Shown: positions 1 to 6,112 of the stretch, piece by piece | Position numbering within the stretch: position 1 is the first letter of the stretch | How the letters are laid out: the number at the start of each line of letters is the position of its first letter | Program-made: the position numbers and the translations under genes | Origin: Syntrophomonadaceae bacterium | GTDB lineage: Bacteria; Bacillota_D; Dethiobacteria; DTU022 | Assembly: GCA_003562605.1 (NCBI GenBank) | Contig: PWUG01000065.1 | Coordinates: forward strand, 1-6,112 | Direction: 5' to 3' | DNA length: 6,112 nt | The notes under the pieces: model-generated | The model's database searches: none | Seen by the model: the letters and a program-made list of their open reading frames with translations, nothing else | Told to the model about the DNA's origin: nothing

Positions 1-1220
1 AGCTCTACAGAAAGCGCCAGGACCTGAAAAAAAAGTTAACCTCACTTGGGGAAAACAGCTCTGAACGTGAAAGAAGATTAGATATAGCTGTTTTTCAGCT
101 CAAAGAGATCAGGAGCGCAGAACTTAATCCCGGCGAGGATCAGGAGCTGTCCCGGCGGGAAAAAATAATGGCCAACTCCGAAAAAATATGCAACCTGGTT
201 GCCCTGGCTTATGGCGATATATACACCGGCGAGGAAGATAGCCCTGTTGAAGCCATCCTCGATCGGCTGAACCGATCAAGCAACCTTCTGACCGAAGCTG
301 CAAATATTGACCAGAGTCTGGCTCCTTTGCTGGAACTTCTTGCAGGCGCTTCTGCCCAGCTGGAAGAAGTTTCCTACGAACTGCGCGATTACCAGACCGG
401 GCTTGAATTTGAACCGAACGAACTGGCTTTGCTCCAGGACCGTTTAAACCTGGTTAACAGCCTCAAGCGTAAATACGGGTCAACGATCGAGGAAGTAATC
501 ACATTTGCCGAAAATCTTGAGGAAGAGATAGAGAAGCTGCGGAACAGCGAAGCACTGGCCGAAAAAATTGAAGCTGATATATGTGAACTGGAAAAAGAAC
601 TAACTGCGGAAAGTGATTCTTTACACGACCTTCGTTGTGAAACTGCGAATATCCTGGAAAAACTTCTTGAAAAAAGCCTGCAGGATCTGGCCCTGCCTAA
701 TGCCCATTTTGAAGTCAAAATAACTGCTAAAGATACTTTTTCAGCCAGGGGCATGGATCATGTCGAGTTTTTATTTTCCGCCAACCGCGGCGAGGAAGTC
801 AAGCCCCTGACAAAAATTATTTCAGGTGGAGAAGTGTCAAGGGTAATGCTGGCTTTAAAAACAATCCTGGCCCGGCAGGACCTGGTGCCGACCCTGATTT
901 TTGACGAGGTTGATTCAGGGATCGGTGGGGCAACAGTACAGTCTGTTGCCGAAAAACTGGCTCAACTGGCTTTTCACCACCAGGTAATGTGTGTTACTCA
1001 CAGTCCGCAAATTGCTTCTATGGCGGACTGTCACATTCGCCTGTATAAAGAAACAATCAAAGATAGAACCTTAACCAGGGCCGTAATACTTTCCGCTGCA
1101 GATAGACGGGAAGAATTAGCCCGCATGCTTGACGGGGCCAGTATTGATCAGGTTAGCCTCAGGCATGTCGACAGCCTGATGGAAAGAGCCAGGCAGTATA
1201 AATTAAAAACGGCCAATTAA
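1..1220 (+). CDS. recN: DNA repair protein RecN, 3' part (5' end outside window)
   Basis: RecN is an SMC-like ATPase that acts early in double-strand break repair, binding DNA ends in the cytoplasm. The frame is open from base 3 (first full codon) to TAA at 1218-1220, so the ATG at 168 is internal: residues encoded upstream of it (LDIAVFQLKEIRSAELNPGE, 87-146) are typical RecN sequence. About 405 residues are visible of a usual 550-570; the N-terminal Walker A domain lies upstream of the window. Visible in order are the Glu/Lys/Leu-rich coiled-coil arm (roughly 3-680, with the conserved LKRKYG motif near 462-479), the ABC signature ISGGEVSR (819-842), Walker B LIFDEVDSGIGG (894-929, Asp/Glu at 903-908), and the H-loop segment CVTHSPQIASMAD (about 990-1028, His codon at 999). 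The reading frame looks intact. The next gene starts 22 bp downstream, suggesting co-transcription. Identification is firm. Confidence 0.96.
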   Translation, partial: LYRKRQDLKKKLTSLGENSSERERRLDIAVFQLKEIRSAELNPGEDQELSRREKIMANSEKICNLVALAYGDIYTGEEDSPVEAILDRLNRSSNLLTEAANIDQSLAPLLELLAGASAQLEEVSYELRDYQTGLEFEPNELALLQDRLNLVNSLKRKYGSTIEEVITFAENLEEEIEKLRNSEALAEKIEADICELEKELTAESDSLHDLRCETANILEKLLEKSLQDLALPNAHFEVKITAKDTFSARGMDHVEFLFSANRGEEVKPLTKIISGGEVSRVMLALKTILARQDLVPTLIFDEVDSGIGGATVQSVAEKLAQLAFHHQVMCVTHSPQIASMADCHIRLYKETIKDRTLTRAVILSAADRREELARMLDGASIDQVSLRHVDSLMERARQYKLKTAN

Positions 1221-1229
1221 ATAATCGCA

Positions 1230-1237
1230 GGGGGAGG
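1230..1237 (+). promoter_or_regulatory. Shine-Dalgarno site of the CBS/sigma-54 regulator
   Basis: GGGGGAGG lies 5 bases before the ATG at 1243. It is a strong match to the anti-SD sequence and fixes that start. Confidence 0.8.
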
Positions 1238-1242
1238 TTCCA

Positions 1243-2631
1243 ATGCGGCTGGAAGATATGATGACCCGTAAATTTGCCACTCTGAGGCCGGATGACAGCC
1301 TGAAGAGCGCAATCAGTCTGCTGCGGAACAGCCAGCGTGACGGCCTGCCTGTCTTGAACAAAGACGGTTCCCTGGCCGGCATATTTACCAAGACCAACCT
1401 TTATGACGCCCTGCTGAAAAACAGTCCTCTTGAGCACCCTGTCAGGGATTATTATAACCGCGATGTTGTTAAAATTGCCAAAGATCTCACCTATAACGAA
1501 GTTATCGACGCCGTACGCCGTATCCCGGTTGGGACGGGAGTAGTTGTCGACAGGGAAGAAAGGGTGGTCGGCCTTTTTACCAAGGTTGAATTGATTACAG
1601 CTTTGTTCAGGCTGGCCCCGTTTCAGGAGGAACTGAAAAAAGCGCGCTTACAGGAACGGCCGTTTACATTTGACGATATAATCACCATAGACCCGGCTAC
1701 ACAAGCGTTGATCGGGGAAGCCCAACAGGCGGCGCAGGGATTGTCAACAGTACTGATCAGCGGAGAAAGTGGGGTAGGTAAAGAGTTGATGGCCCAGGCT
1801 ATTCACCAGGCCGGGCCAAGACGCAATGCGCCTTTTGTAAAGGTCAACTGCGCAGCTATACCTGAAAACCTTCTTGAAGCTGATTTTTTTGGTTACGTCC
1901 AGGGTGCCTTTACGGGCGCCAGTAAGAGCGGTAAGCCGGGAAGGCTTGACCGGGCCGATGGAGGGACCCTTTTTCTTGACGAGATCGGTGATATGCCCCT
2001 GCCGCTGCAGGGTAAGCTGTTGCGGGTTTTACAGGAACAGGCTTTTGAGCGGGTTGGTGATACTACGACGATTCGGGTCGATATCCGTTTTATTGCCGCG
2101 ACCAACCAGGATCTGGAAGAAAAGGTCAGGGCGGGAAGCTTTCGCAAAGATTTATTCTTCCGTCTCAATGTAATACCGATCCCGATCCCGCCATTGAGGG
2201 AAAAACCCGCGGATATTCTGCCTCTGGTTCATGCATTTTTGCGAAAGTACAACGATATATTCGGTATGCAGGTCAGCGACATATCTTCTGAAGCGCTTAA
2301 TGCGCTTCGTAGTTACTCCTGGCCCGGCAATATCCGGGAGCTGGAAAATGTCGTTGAAAGGGCGATGAATTTCACCGGTGAAGAAACGATCAGAGTCGAA
2401 CACTTGCCACCTCACTTAAGGGTTGGTTTTAAAGGGCATCCTTTAACAGAAGAAAAAGAACTGCAAAAAAAACCGGTTCCTCCCTATCGCTGGAAAAGAG
2501 AAGAACAGGAACGCGAATCAATAGTTAAAGCACTGCAACAGTCCTGTGGTAATAAAAGCGAAGCTGCCAGGGCATTGGGGATGAGCCGATCCTGGCTTTA
2601 TGAAAAAATGAACAGGCTTGGGTTGAAATGA
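1243..2631 (+). CDS. Sigma-54-dependent transcriptional activator with tandem CBS domains
   Basis: This 462-residue cytoplasmic protein is a bacterial enhancer-binding protein, which uses ATP hydrolysis to open promoters held by sigma-54 RNA polymerase. Two CBS domains fill residues 1-60 and 66-124, each ending in a G-(I/L)-FTK-x-x-L-x-x-AL pattern. CBS pairs usually bind adenine nucleotides or related ligands, so this is probably the sensor. The AAA+ domain (about 145-375) has Walker A GESGVGKE (174-181), the sigma-54 contact loop GAFTGA (221-226), Walker B GTLFLDEIGD (241-250), sensor I FIAATNQD (283-290), an arginine-finger region FRKDLFFRLN (300-309) and WPGNIRELENVVERA (360-374). A Fis-type helix-turn-helix ends the protein (about 436-460, NKSEAARALGMSRSWLYEKM). 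All motifs needed for activity are present. There is no receiver, PAS or GAF domain. It starts 22 bp after recN and ends 27 bp before the acyl-CoA dehydrogenase gene, a plausible but unproven target. The ligand cannot be read from sequence. Confidence 0.93.
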   Translation: MRLEDMMTRKFATLRPDDSLKSAISLLRNSQRDGLPVLNKDGSLAGIFTKTNLYDALLKNSPLEHPVRDYYNRDVVKIAKDLTYNEVIDAVRRIPVGTGVVVDREERVVGLFTKVELITALFRLAPFQEELKKARLQERPFTFDDIITIDPATQALIGEAQQAAQGLSTVLISGESGVGKELMAQAIHQAGPRRNAPFVKVNCAAIPENLLEADFFGYVQGAFTGASKSGKPGRLDRADGGTLFLDEIGDMPLPLQGKLLRVLQEQAFERVGDTTTIRVDIRFIAATNQDLEEKVRAGSFRKDLFFRLNVIPIPIPPLREKPADILPLVHAFLRKYNDIFGMQVSDISSEALNALRSYSWPGNIRELENVVERAMNFTGEETIRVEHLPPHLRVGFKGHPLTEEKELQKKPVPPYRWKREEQERESIVKALQQSCGNKSEAARALGMSRSWLYEKMNRLGLK

Positions 2632-2644
2632 CTAATACCATAAC

Positions 2645-2651
2645 GGGGGGG
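2645..2651 (+). promoter_or_regulatory. Shine-Dalgarno site of the acyl-CoA dehydrogenase gene
   Basis: Seven consecutive G residues lie 7 bases before the ATG at 2659. The run is consistent with a strong ribosome-binding site and supports that start. Confidence 0.7.
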
Positions 2652-2658
2652 ATAAATA

Positions 2659-3804
2659 ATGGATTTTGAACTTACTACCGAGCAGTTGGCCATGCAAAAA
2701 ATGGCCCGCGAATATGCTGAAAAAGAGGTTGCTCCGGTTGCTTCTGATTACGATGAAAAAGAGGAGATGCCTGTTGATCTGGTCCGGCGTATGGTTGCCG
2801 AAGGCTTTTCTTCAATTAATATCCCGGAAGAATATGGCGGGGCAGGAATGGATGAAATTACTGTATGCCTTGTGACCGAAGAGCTGGGCCGGGGTTGTGC
2901 CGGTATAACCACGGGGGTGGGGGCAAATTCACTTGCCATGCTGCCGATCCTGTTGGCCGGAAGCGAAGAGCAGAAGAAAAAATATCTGACTGAGCTGTGC
3001 AAAGGCAAGTTAGCTTCATTCTGCCTGACCGAACCAAATGCCGGTTCAGATGTTAGCTCTATATCGACGACTGCGATTAAAGATGGTTCCGAATATGTAA
3101 TAAACGGCACTAAATGTTTCATAACTAATGGAACATATGCTGATTATTATGTTGTATTTGCCGTTGTTGACCCGAAACGAGGGGCCAGGACTCTGACACC
3201 CTTTGTTTTAGAAAAAGGAACTCCGGGCATCGATGCCAGTAAAAAAGAAAAAAAAATGGGCATTCGTGCCAGCAATACGGCTGTGGTAGTTTTTGAAGAT
3301 GTCCGCGTTCCACAGGAAAACCTGCTCGGTAAAGAATGTGGCGGGTTCAGGGTAGCGATGGAAACATTCGACATTTCCAGGCCGATGATTGCTTCAATGG
3401 CCGTGGGAGTTGCCAGGGCAGCATATGAAGCGGCTGTAAATTATGCCCGCGAAAGAGAACAATTTGGAAAGCCGATCATTCAGCAGCAGGCCATTCAATT
3501 TATGCTGGCCGATATGGCAATGGAAATAGAAGCGGCACGCTCATTGATTTTCCGGGCGGCTTCTATGATTGGAAAAGGAGAAAAAAGTATCTCCGCCTAT
3601 GCTGCCATGGCCAAAGCCTATGCCGGCGATATGGCGATGCGGGTGACTGTCGATGCTCTCCAGGTCCTGGGTGGTTACGGTTACACCAGGGACTACCCCC
3701 TTGAGAAATATATGCGCGATGCCAAGATAATGCAGATATACGAAGGAACCAGCCAGATCCAAAGATTGATCATCGCCAACGGAATTGTCTGCAGAAGGAT
3801 CTAG
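2659..3804 (+). CDS. Acyl-CoA dehydrogenase, medium/short-chain type
   Basis: A 381-residue FAD flavoprotein of normal family length. It removes two hydrogens from an acyl-CoA to give the trans-2-enoyl-CoA, the first step of beta-oxidation, and normally passes electrons to electron-transfer flavoprotein. Domains run in the usual order: N-terminal helices (about 1-115), central beta domain (about 120-230) with FCLTEPNAGSDVSS (121-134) and YVINGTKCFITNG (146-158), and C-terminal helical domain with REREQFGKPI (264-273), QVLGGYGYTRDYPLEKYMRD (335-354) and IYEGTSQIQR (360-369). Glu362 in YEGTSQIQR is the position of the catalytic base in butyryl- and medium-chain enzymes. Segments such as TEELGRGCAGI, GSEEQKKKYL, and FDISRP followed by MLADMAMEIEAAR resemble medium-chain enzymes from memory more than butyryl-CoA dehydrogenase, but chain length cannot be settled by eye. 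The last residues (NGIVCRRI) differ from the usual end. No etfAB, thiolase or hydratase gene is visible nearby. It probably shares a transcript with the sigma-54 regulator. Confidence 0.95.
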   Translation: MDFELTTEQLAMQKMAREYAEKEVAPVASDYDEKEEMPVDLVRRMVAEGFSSINIPEEYGGAGMDEITVCLVTEELGRGCAGITTGVGANSLAMLPILLAGSEEQKKKYLTELCKGKLASFCLTEPNAGSDVSSISTTAIKDGSEYVINGTKCFITNGTYADYYVVFAVVDPKRGARTLTPFVLEKGTPGIDASKKEKKMGIRASNTAVVVFEDVRVPQENLLGKECGGFRVAMETFDISRPMIASMAVGVARAAYEAAVNYAREREQFGKPIIQQQAIQFMLADMAMEIEAARSLIFRAASMIGKGEKSISAYAAMAKAYAGDMAMRVTVDALQVLGGYGYTRDYPLEKYMRDAKIMQIYEGTSQIQRLIIANGIVCRRI

Positions 3805-3807
3805 TTA

Positions 3808-3814
3808 AGAGGTG
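3808..3814 (+). promoter_or_regulatory. Shine-Dalgarno site that decides the NUDIX start
   Basis: AGAGGTG, continuing as AT, matches the anti-SD sequence well and lies just before ATG 3818. The in-frame GTG at 3812 falls inside this site and so cannot be the start. Confidence 0.75.
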
Positions 3815-3817
3815 ATA

Positions 3818-4363
3818 ATGATTAGCGATCGATTGCATGAGGATACTTTATCAACCAGCTATCTTTACCGCGGCAGGATAATCAATGTACGTCAGGATCG
3901 GGTTAAAATATCCGGAGGCCAGGTTGCTTTTCGGGAAATCGTAGAACATCCCGGTGCGGTTGCCATGCTTGTCCTTGACGGAAAAGGGGGAGTTGTTTTA
4001 GTCAGACAACACCGCCAGCCGGTCGGGGAAATACTTCTGGAGATACCGGCCGGTAAGCTTGAACCAAATGAAGAGCCGCTGCAGTGTGCCCGCCGGGAAT
4101 TACTGGAAGAAACCGGACTGGAAGGGAAGAAGTGGAGAGAGTTGTTCTCATTTTATCCGTCACCCGGTTTTTGTGACGAAATAATTTATTTATTCCAGGT
4201 TGAAGATCTTACAGCGGCTGTATCGCCGACCACAGATCCCGAAGAAAGGATCAGCGTGGTTAAGATTCCCCTGGCAGAAACTCCGGAAATGATCAAGGAC
4301 GGGCAGATCAAAGACGGTAAAACAATCATTGCCCTGCAGGCCGCAATGCTTCGGGGTTTTTAA
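3818..4363 (+). CDS. nudF: ADP-ribose pyrophosphatase, NUDIX family
   Basis: The predicted product is 181 residues and hydrolyses ADP-ribose to AMP and ribose 5-phosphate in the cytoplasm. The NUDIX box is complete at residues 79-101: Gly79, Glu85, then RELLEETGL (93-101) with metal-binding Glu97 and Glu98. It is preceded by EIPAG (75-79), as in the NudF/YqkG subfamily. The SPGFCDE segment (115-121) places a proline about 15 residues beyond the box, a recognised marker of ADP-ribose specificity. The N-terminal region with GAVAMLVLD (46-54) and LVRQHRQPVGE (61-71) also fits. The start is taken at ATG 3818; an in-frame GTG at 3812 would add two residues but overlaps the ribosome-binding site. 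It begins 13 bp after the dehydrogenase gene, so it probably ends this operon. In Bacillus subtilis the related gene lies near xerD and deoB (drm), as here. Acting on another nucleoside diphosphate sugar is possible but less likely. Confidence 0.92.
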   Translation: MISDRLHEDTLSTSYLYRGRIINVRQDRVKISGGQVAFREIVEHPGAVAMLVLDGKGGVVLVRQHRQPVGEILLEIPAGKLEPNEEPLQCARRELLEETGLEGKKWRELFSFYPSPGFCDEIIYLFQVEDLTAAVSPTTDPEERISVVKIPLAETPEMIKDGQIKDGKTIIALQAAMLRGF

Positions 4364-4417
4364 AAATTGCCAATAAATTAAATATATTTATCCATCTTGC
4401 CTGATTCAGGAAGGGAT

Positions 4418-4448
4418 TTTACATTACGGCGTTGAAATATTTTATACT
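4418..4448 (+). promoter_or_regulatory. Candidate sigma-A-type promoter for xerD-deoB
   Basis: TTTACA (4418-4423) matches five of six bases of the -35 consensus, and TATACT (4443-4448) matches five of six of the -10. The spacer is 19 bp, longer than the ideal 17, so the call is weak. An overlapping alternative, TTGAAA (4432-4437) with TATTCT (4453-4458), has a 15-bp spacer. Either would start transcription just upstream of the ribosome-binding site at 4465. Confidence 0.35.
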
Positions 4449-4464
4449 TCGGTATTCTTTGTGT

Positions 4465-4470
4465 GAGGAA
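4465..4470 (+). promoter_or_regulatory. Shine-Dalgarno site that decides the xerD start
   Basis: GAGGAA lies 10 bases before ATG 4481. The in-frame GTG at 4463 has no purine-rich site before it and overlaps this one, so ATG 4481 is preferred. Confidence 0.6.
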
Positions 4471-4480
4471 ATCAATACGT

Positions 4481-5368
4481 ATGCAGAAACAATTGCAAGA
4501 ATATAGTAATTACCTGGCGGTTGAAAAAGGCCTTGCCAAAAACACGCTGGAATCATACAGGCGTGATCTTAACAAGTTCATTCTATTTATGCAGAAGCGA
4601 AAGATAAATGATCCGGAGAAAATTGACCGGGAGTCTCTAAATATTTTTATCGGAGAATTAAAAAAGAATGGTAGTGCTACTGCGACTATTTCCCGCTGTA
4701 TCGCTTCGATCCGTTCTTTTTTTAATTTTATGCTCCAGGAAGGGATCATCGAAAGCAATCCCGCCCTGGAGCTGGAATCACCACGAATTGAAAAAAAACT
4801 GCCCCGGGTCCTGACAACAGAGGAAGTTGACCAATTGCTGTGCCAGCCAAAGCCGGGTGAACATAACGGACTGAGGGACAGGGCCATGTTAGAATTGCTT
4901 TATGCTTCAGGGATCAGGGTTTCGGAACTGGTCTCCCTTAATATTACCGATTTTGATCCCCTCGTGGGATACCTGCGCTGCAGGGGTAAAGGTATGAAGG
5001 AACGTATTGTACCAATCGGCTCAATAGCAATAAACTATGTTAATGAGTATCTTGATAAATCAAGGACTAAACTGCTTAAAAAAAACGGTGAGCCGTCCCT
5101 TTTTGTCAACCATCACGGCAGCAGGATGACAAGGCAGGGGTTTTGGAAAATTCTTAAAAAGTATGTCCGAAAGTCAAATATAAACGGTGACGTAACCCCG
5201 CACACTCTCCGCCATTCGTTTGCCACTCATCTTCTGGAAAACGGTGCAGATTTAAGGTCTGTCCAGGAGATGCTCGGCCACGCCGATATTTCTACGACCC
5301 AGATATATACGCAGATTACCAGAAGGAAGATAAGAGAAGTATATGACAAAACACATCCCCGCGCCTGA
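4481..5368 (+). CDS. xerD: Site-specific tyrosine recombinase XerD
   Basis: XerD works with its partner XerC (CodV in Bacillus) at the dif site to resolve chromosome dimers before cell division. From ATG 4481 the protein is 295 residues, the usual XerD length; an in-frame GTG at 4463 would add six residues but lacks a ribosome-binding site. The N-terminal core-binding (SAM-like) domain covers about 1-85, with the typical [20 protein letters not shown] (11-30). The catalytic domain follows. All catalytic residues are visible: Arg146 (ASGIRVSEL), Lys170 (CRGKGMKER), His241 and Arg244 ([10 protein letters not shown]), His267 (MLGHADIS) and the nucleophile Tyr276 (TQIYTQ). The C-terminal end VYDKTHPRA is typical of XerD. 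Location next to deoB and a NUDIX gene matches the conserved chromosomal xerD locus of Firmicutes, which argues against a phage or integron integrase. deoB overlaps its 3' end by 26 bp. Confidence 0.95.
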   Translation: MQKQLQEYSNYLAVEKGLAKNTLESYRRDLNKFILFMQKRKINDPEKIDRESLNIFIGELKKNGSATATISRCIASIRSFFNFMLQEGIIESNPALELESPRIEKKLPRVLTTEEVDQLLCQPKPGEHNGLRDRAMLELLYASGIRVSELVSLNITDFDPLVGYLRCRGKGMKERIVPIGSIAINYVNEYLDKSRTKLLKKNGEPSLFVNHHGSRMTRQGFWKILKKYVRKSNINGDVTPHTLRHSFATHLLENGADLRSVQEMLGHADISTTQIYTQITRRKIREVYDKTHPRA

Positions 5369-6112
5369 TTTGCCGGATAAGAGAGTTATTGTGATCGTTC
5401 TGGACGGCGCCGGCATTGGTGCCCTTCCTGATGCTGAAATCTATGGGGATCAAGGTTCTAATACACTTCAAAATGTAATCGAAAAACACGGCCCGCTAAA
5501 ACTGGAAAACCTTTTTTCACTGGGACTGGGCAAACTTCTACAACTTAAACAGAATTATAAATTTCCACCGTTGCGGGTAGGTTGCTTCGGCAGAATGGCT
5601 CCTGCATCGCCTGGTAAAGATACTACCAGCGGCCACTGGGAGCTGGCAGGGCTGGTTATGACTGAGCGTTTCCCGGTCTATCCTGATGGTTTTCCTGAAA
5701 AAATAATTGACTCTTTCGAACAGGCAATAGGCCGTAAAGTTCTCGGTAATGTAGCCGCTTCGGGAACAGAAATTATCGAGGAACTTGGAGAAGAACACCT
5801 GAAAACCGGGTACCCCATTGTTTACACTTCGGCCGACAGTGTTTTCCAGATTGCCGCCCATGAAACTGTGGTTCCACTCGAACTGCTCTATCAGTGGTGT
5901 GAGCAGGCCCGTTATTTATTAAGCGGCAAACATGCTGTGGGGAGGGTTATAGCAAGGCCTTTTGCCGGAGAATCGGGATCTTTTAAAAGAACTTCGGGCA
6001 GGCACGATTATTCAATGCCCCCACCGGGAGACACACTGCTCGATGATACTAAAAAGGCGGGATATCCTGTAGCAGTAATTGGCAAAGTGGCGGATATCTT
6101 TGCTCACCGCGG
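5343..6112 (+). CDS. deoB: Phosphopentomutase, 5' part (3' end outside window)
   Basis: Phosphopentomutase interconverts (deoxy)ribose 1-phosphate and 5-phosphate in nucleoside salvage and belongs to the alkaline phosphatase superfamily. The frame is open from ATG 5343 to the end of the window, giving 256 residues of a usual 390 or so. Motifs seen are [18 protein letters not shown] (14-31) with metal-binding Asp21, the GSNTL segment (38-42), [10 protein letters not shown] (91-100) with Thr94 as the residue phosphorylated in the family, then PASGTEI-like [25 protein letters not shown] and [11 protein letters not shown]. The remaining metal-binding Asp/His residues of the C-terminal half are beyond the window. 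ATG 5343 overlaps xerD by 26 bp and has only a weak purine site (AGAGAAG, 5333-5339). TTG 5370, just after the xerD stop, is an alternative that would shorten the protein by nine residues but has no SD. The arrangement suggests translational coupling to xerD. In Bacillus the same order (ripX/xerD–drm) is found. Confidence 0.95.
   Translation, partial: MTKHIPAPDLPDKRVIVIVLDGAGIGALPDAEIYGDQGSNTLQNVIEKHGPLKLENLFSLGLGKLLQLKQNYKFPPLRVGCFGRMAPASPGKDTTSGHWELAGLVMTERFPVYPDGFPEKIIDSFEQAIGRKVLGNVAASGTEIIEELGEEHLKTGYPIVYTSADSVFQIAAHETVVPLELLYQWCEQARYLLSGKHAVGRVIARPFAGESGSFKRTSGRHDYSMPPPGDTLLDDTKKAGYPVAVIGKVADIFAHR

Larger units (their letters stand above)
4364..4480 (+). other. AT-rich intergenic spacer between the NUDIX gene and xerD
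   Basis: This 117-bp gap is the only sizeable non-coding stretch. It has no convincing open frame. It contains an AT-rich inverted repeat (ATAAAT 4373-4378 with ATTTAT 4386-4391, seven bases between) and a short palindrome CCTGATTCAGG (4400-4410). A GC-rich stem followed by a T-run, as in an intrinsic terminator, is not seen. It probably separates two transcription units, but this is inferred from spacing and the candidate promoter only. Confidence 0.6.

Noticed and set aside
389..754. Open frame of 121 codons on the minus strand.
   Set aside because: Its Ser/Arg-rich translation is the reverse shadow of recN, with no SD and no family resemblance. Other minus-strand and alternate-frame openings across the window are of the same kind.
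1168..1202. Possible promoter at the end of recN (TCGACA with TATAAA).
   Set aside because: The spacer is 23 bp, too long for a sigma-A promoter, and the 22-bp gap to the next gene favours read-through.
2290..2308. Inverted repeat GAAGCGC-TTAAT-GCGCTTC that could form a hairpin.
   Set aside because: It lies within the AAA+ coding region, encodes an ordinary repeated Ala-Leu stretch, and has no following T-run.
4353..4370. GGGG and TTGC considered as a sigma-54 -24/-12 element.
   Set aside because: The spacing between GG and GC is 12 or more bases, not the required 10.
4481..5368. Tyrosine recombinase as evidence of a mobile element or integron.
   Set aside because: Sequence, length and the deoB/NUDIX neighbours identify it as the housekeeping XerD; no att sites, cassettes or phage genes are visible.
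5538..5861. Minus-strand open frame of 107 codons.
   Set aside because: It lies wholly within deoB, whose conserved motifs are read on the plus strand.

Overview
The window is a compact stretch of bacterial chromosome with every gene on the + strand and almost no non-coding DNA. Purine-rich Shine-Dalgarno (SD) sites are strong, base composition is moderate, and the NUDIX–xerD–deoB order is typical of Firmicutes. These point to a Gram-positive Firmicute, most likely a Clostridia-type anaerobe. A fatty-acid-oxidising or syntrophic lifestyle would fit the acyl-CoA dehydrogenase and sigma-54 regulator but is only an inference. Both ends of the window cut through genes.

Block 1 (1-4363) looks like a four-gene operon with gaps of 22, 27 and 13 bp. 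It holds the 3' part of recN (DNA repair ATPase), a sigma-54 activator with two N-terminal CBS domains, a medium/short-chain acyl-CoA dehydrogenase, and an ADP-ribose pyrophosphatase of the NUDIX family. The regulator and dehydrogenase sit together as a likely metabolic pair: a nucleotide-sensing activator next to a fatty acyl-CoA oxidation enzyme.

Block 2 (4364-6112) opens with a 117-bp AT-rich spacer, the only sizeable intergenic gap, which may carry a promoter. It is followed by xerD (chromosome-dimer resolution recombinase) and the 5' two thirds of deoB (phosphopentomutase). deoB starts inside the end of xerD, so the two are probably translationally coupled.

The gene set is mostly housekeeping and I see no mobile element, CRISPR array, RNA gene or clearly novel system. 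The most notable point is what is missing. In many spore-forming Firmicutes recN is followed by spoIVB and spo0A, and a sporulation gene (spoIIM) often sits near the NUDIX–xerD pair. None is present here; the CBS/sigma-54 regulator and dehydrogenase occupy the place after recN. Three start sites also need care: NUDIX at 3818, xerD at 4481 and deoB at 5343.
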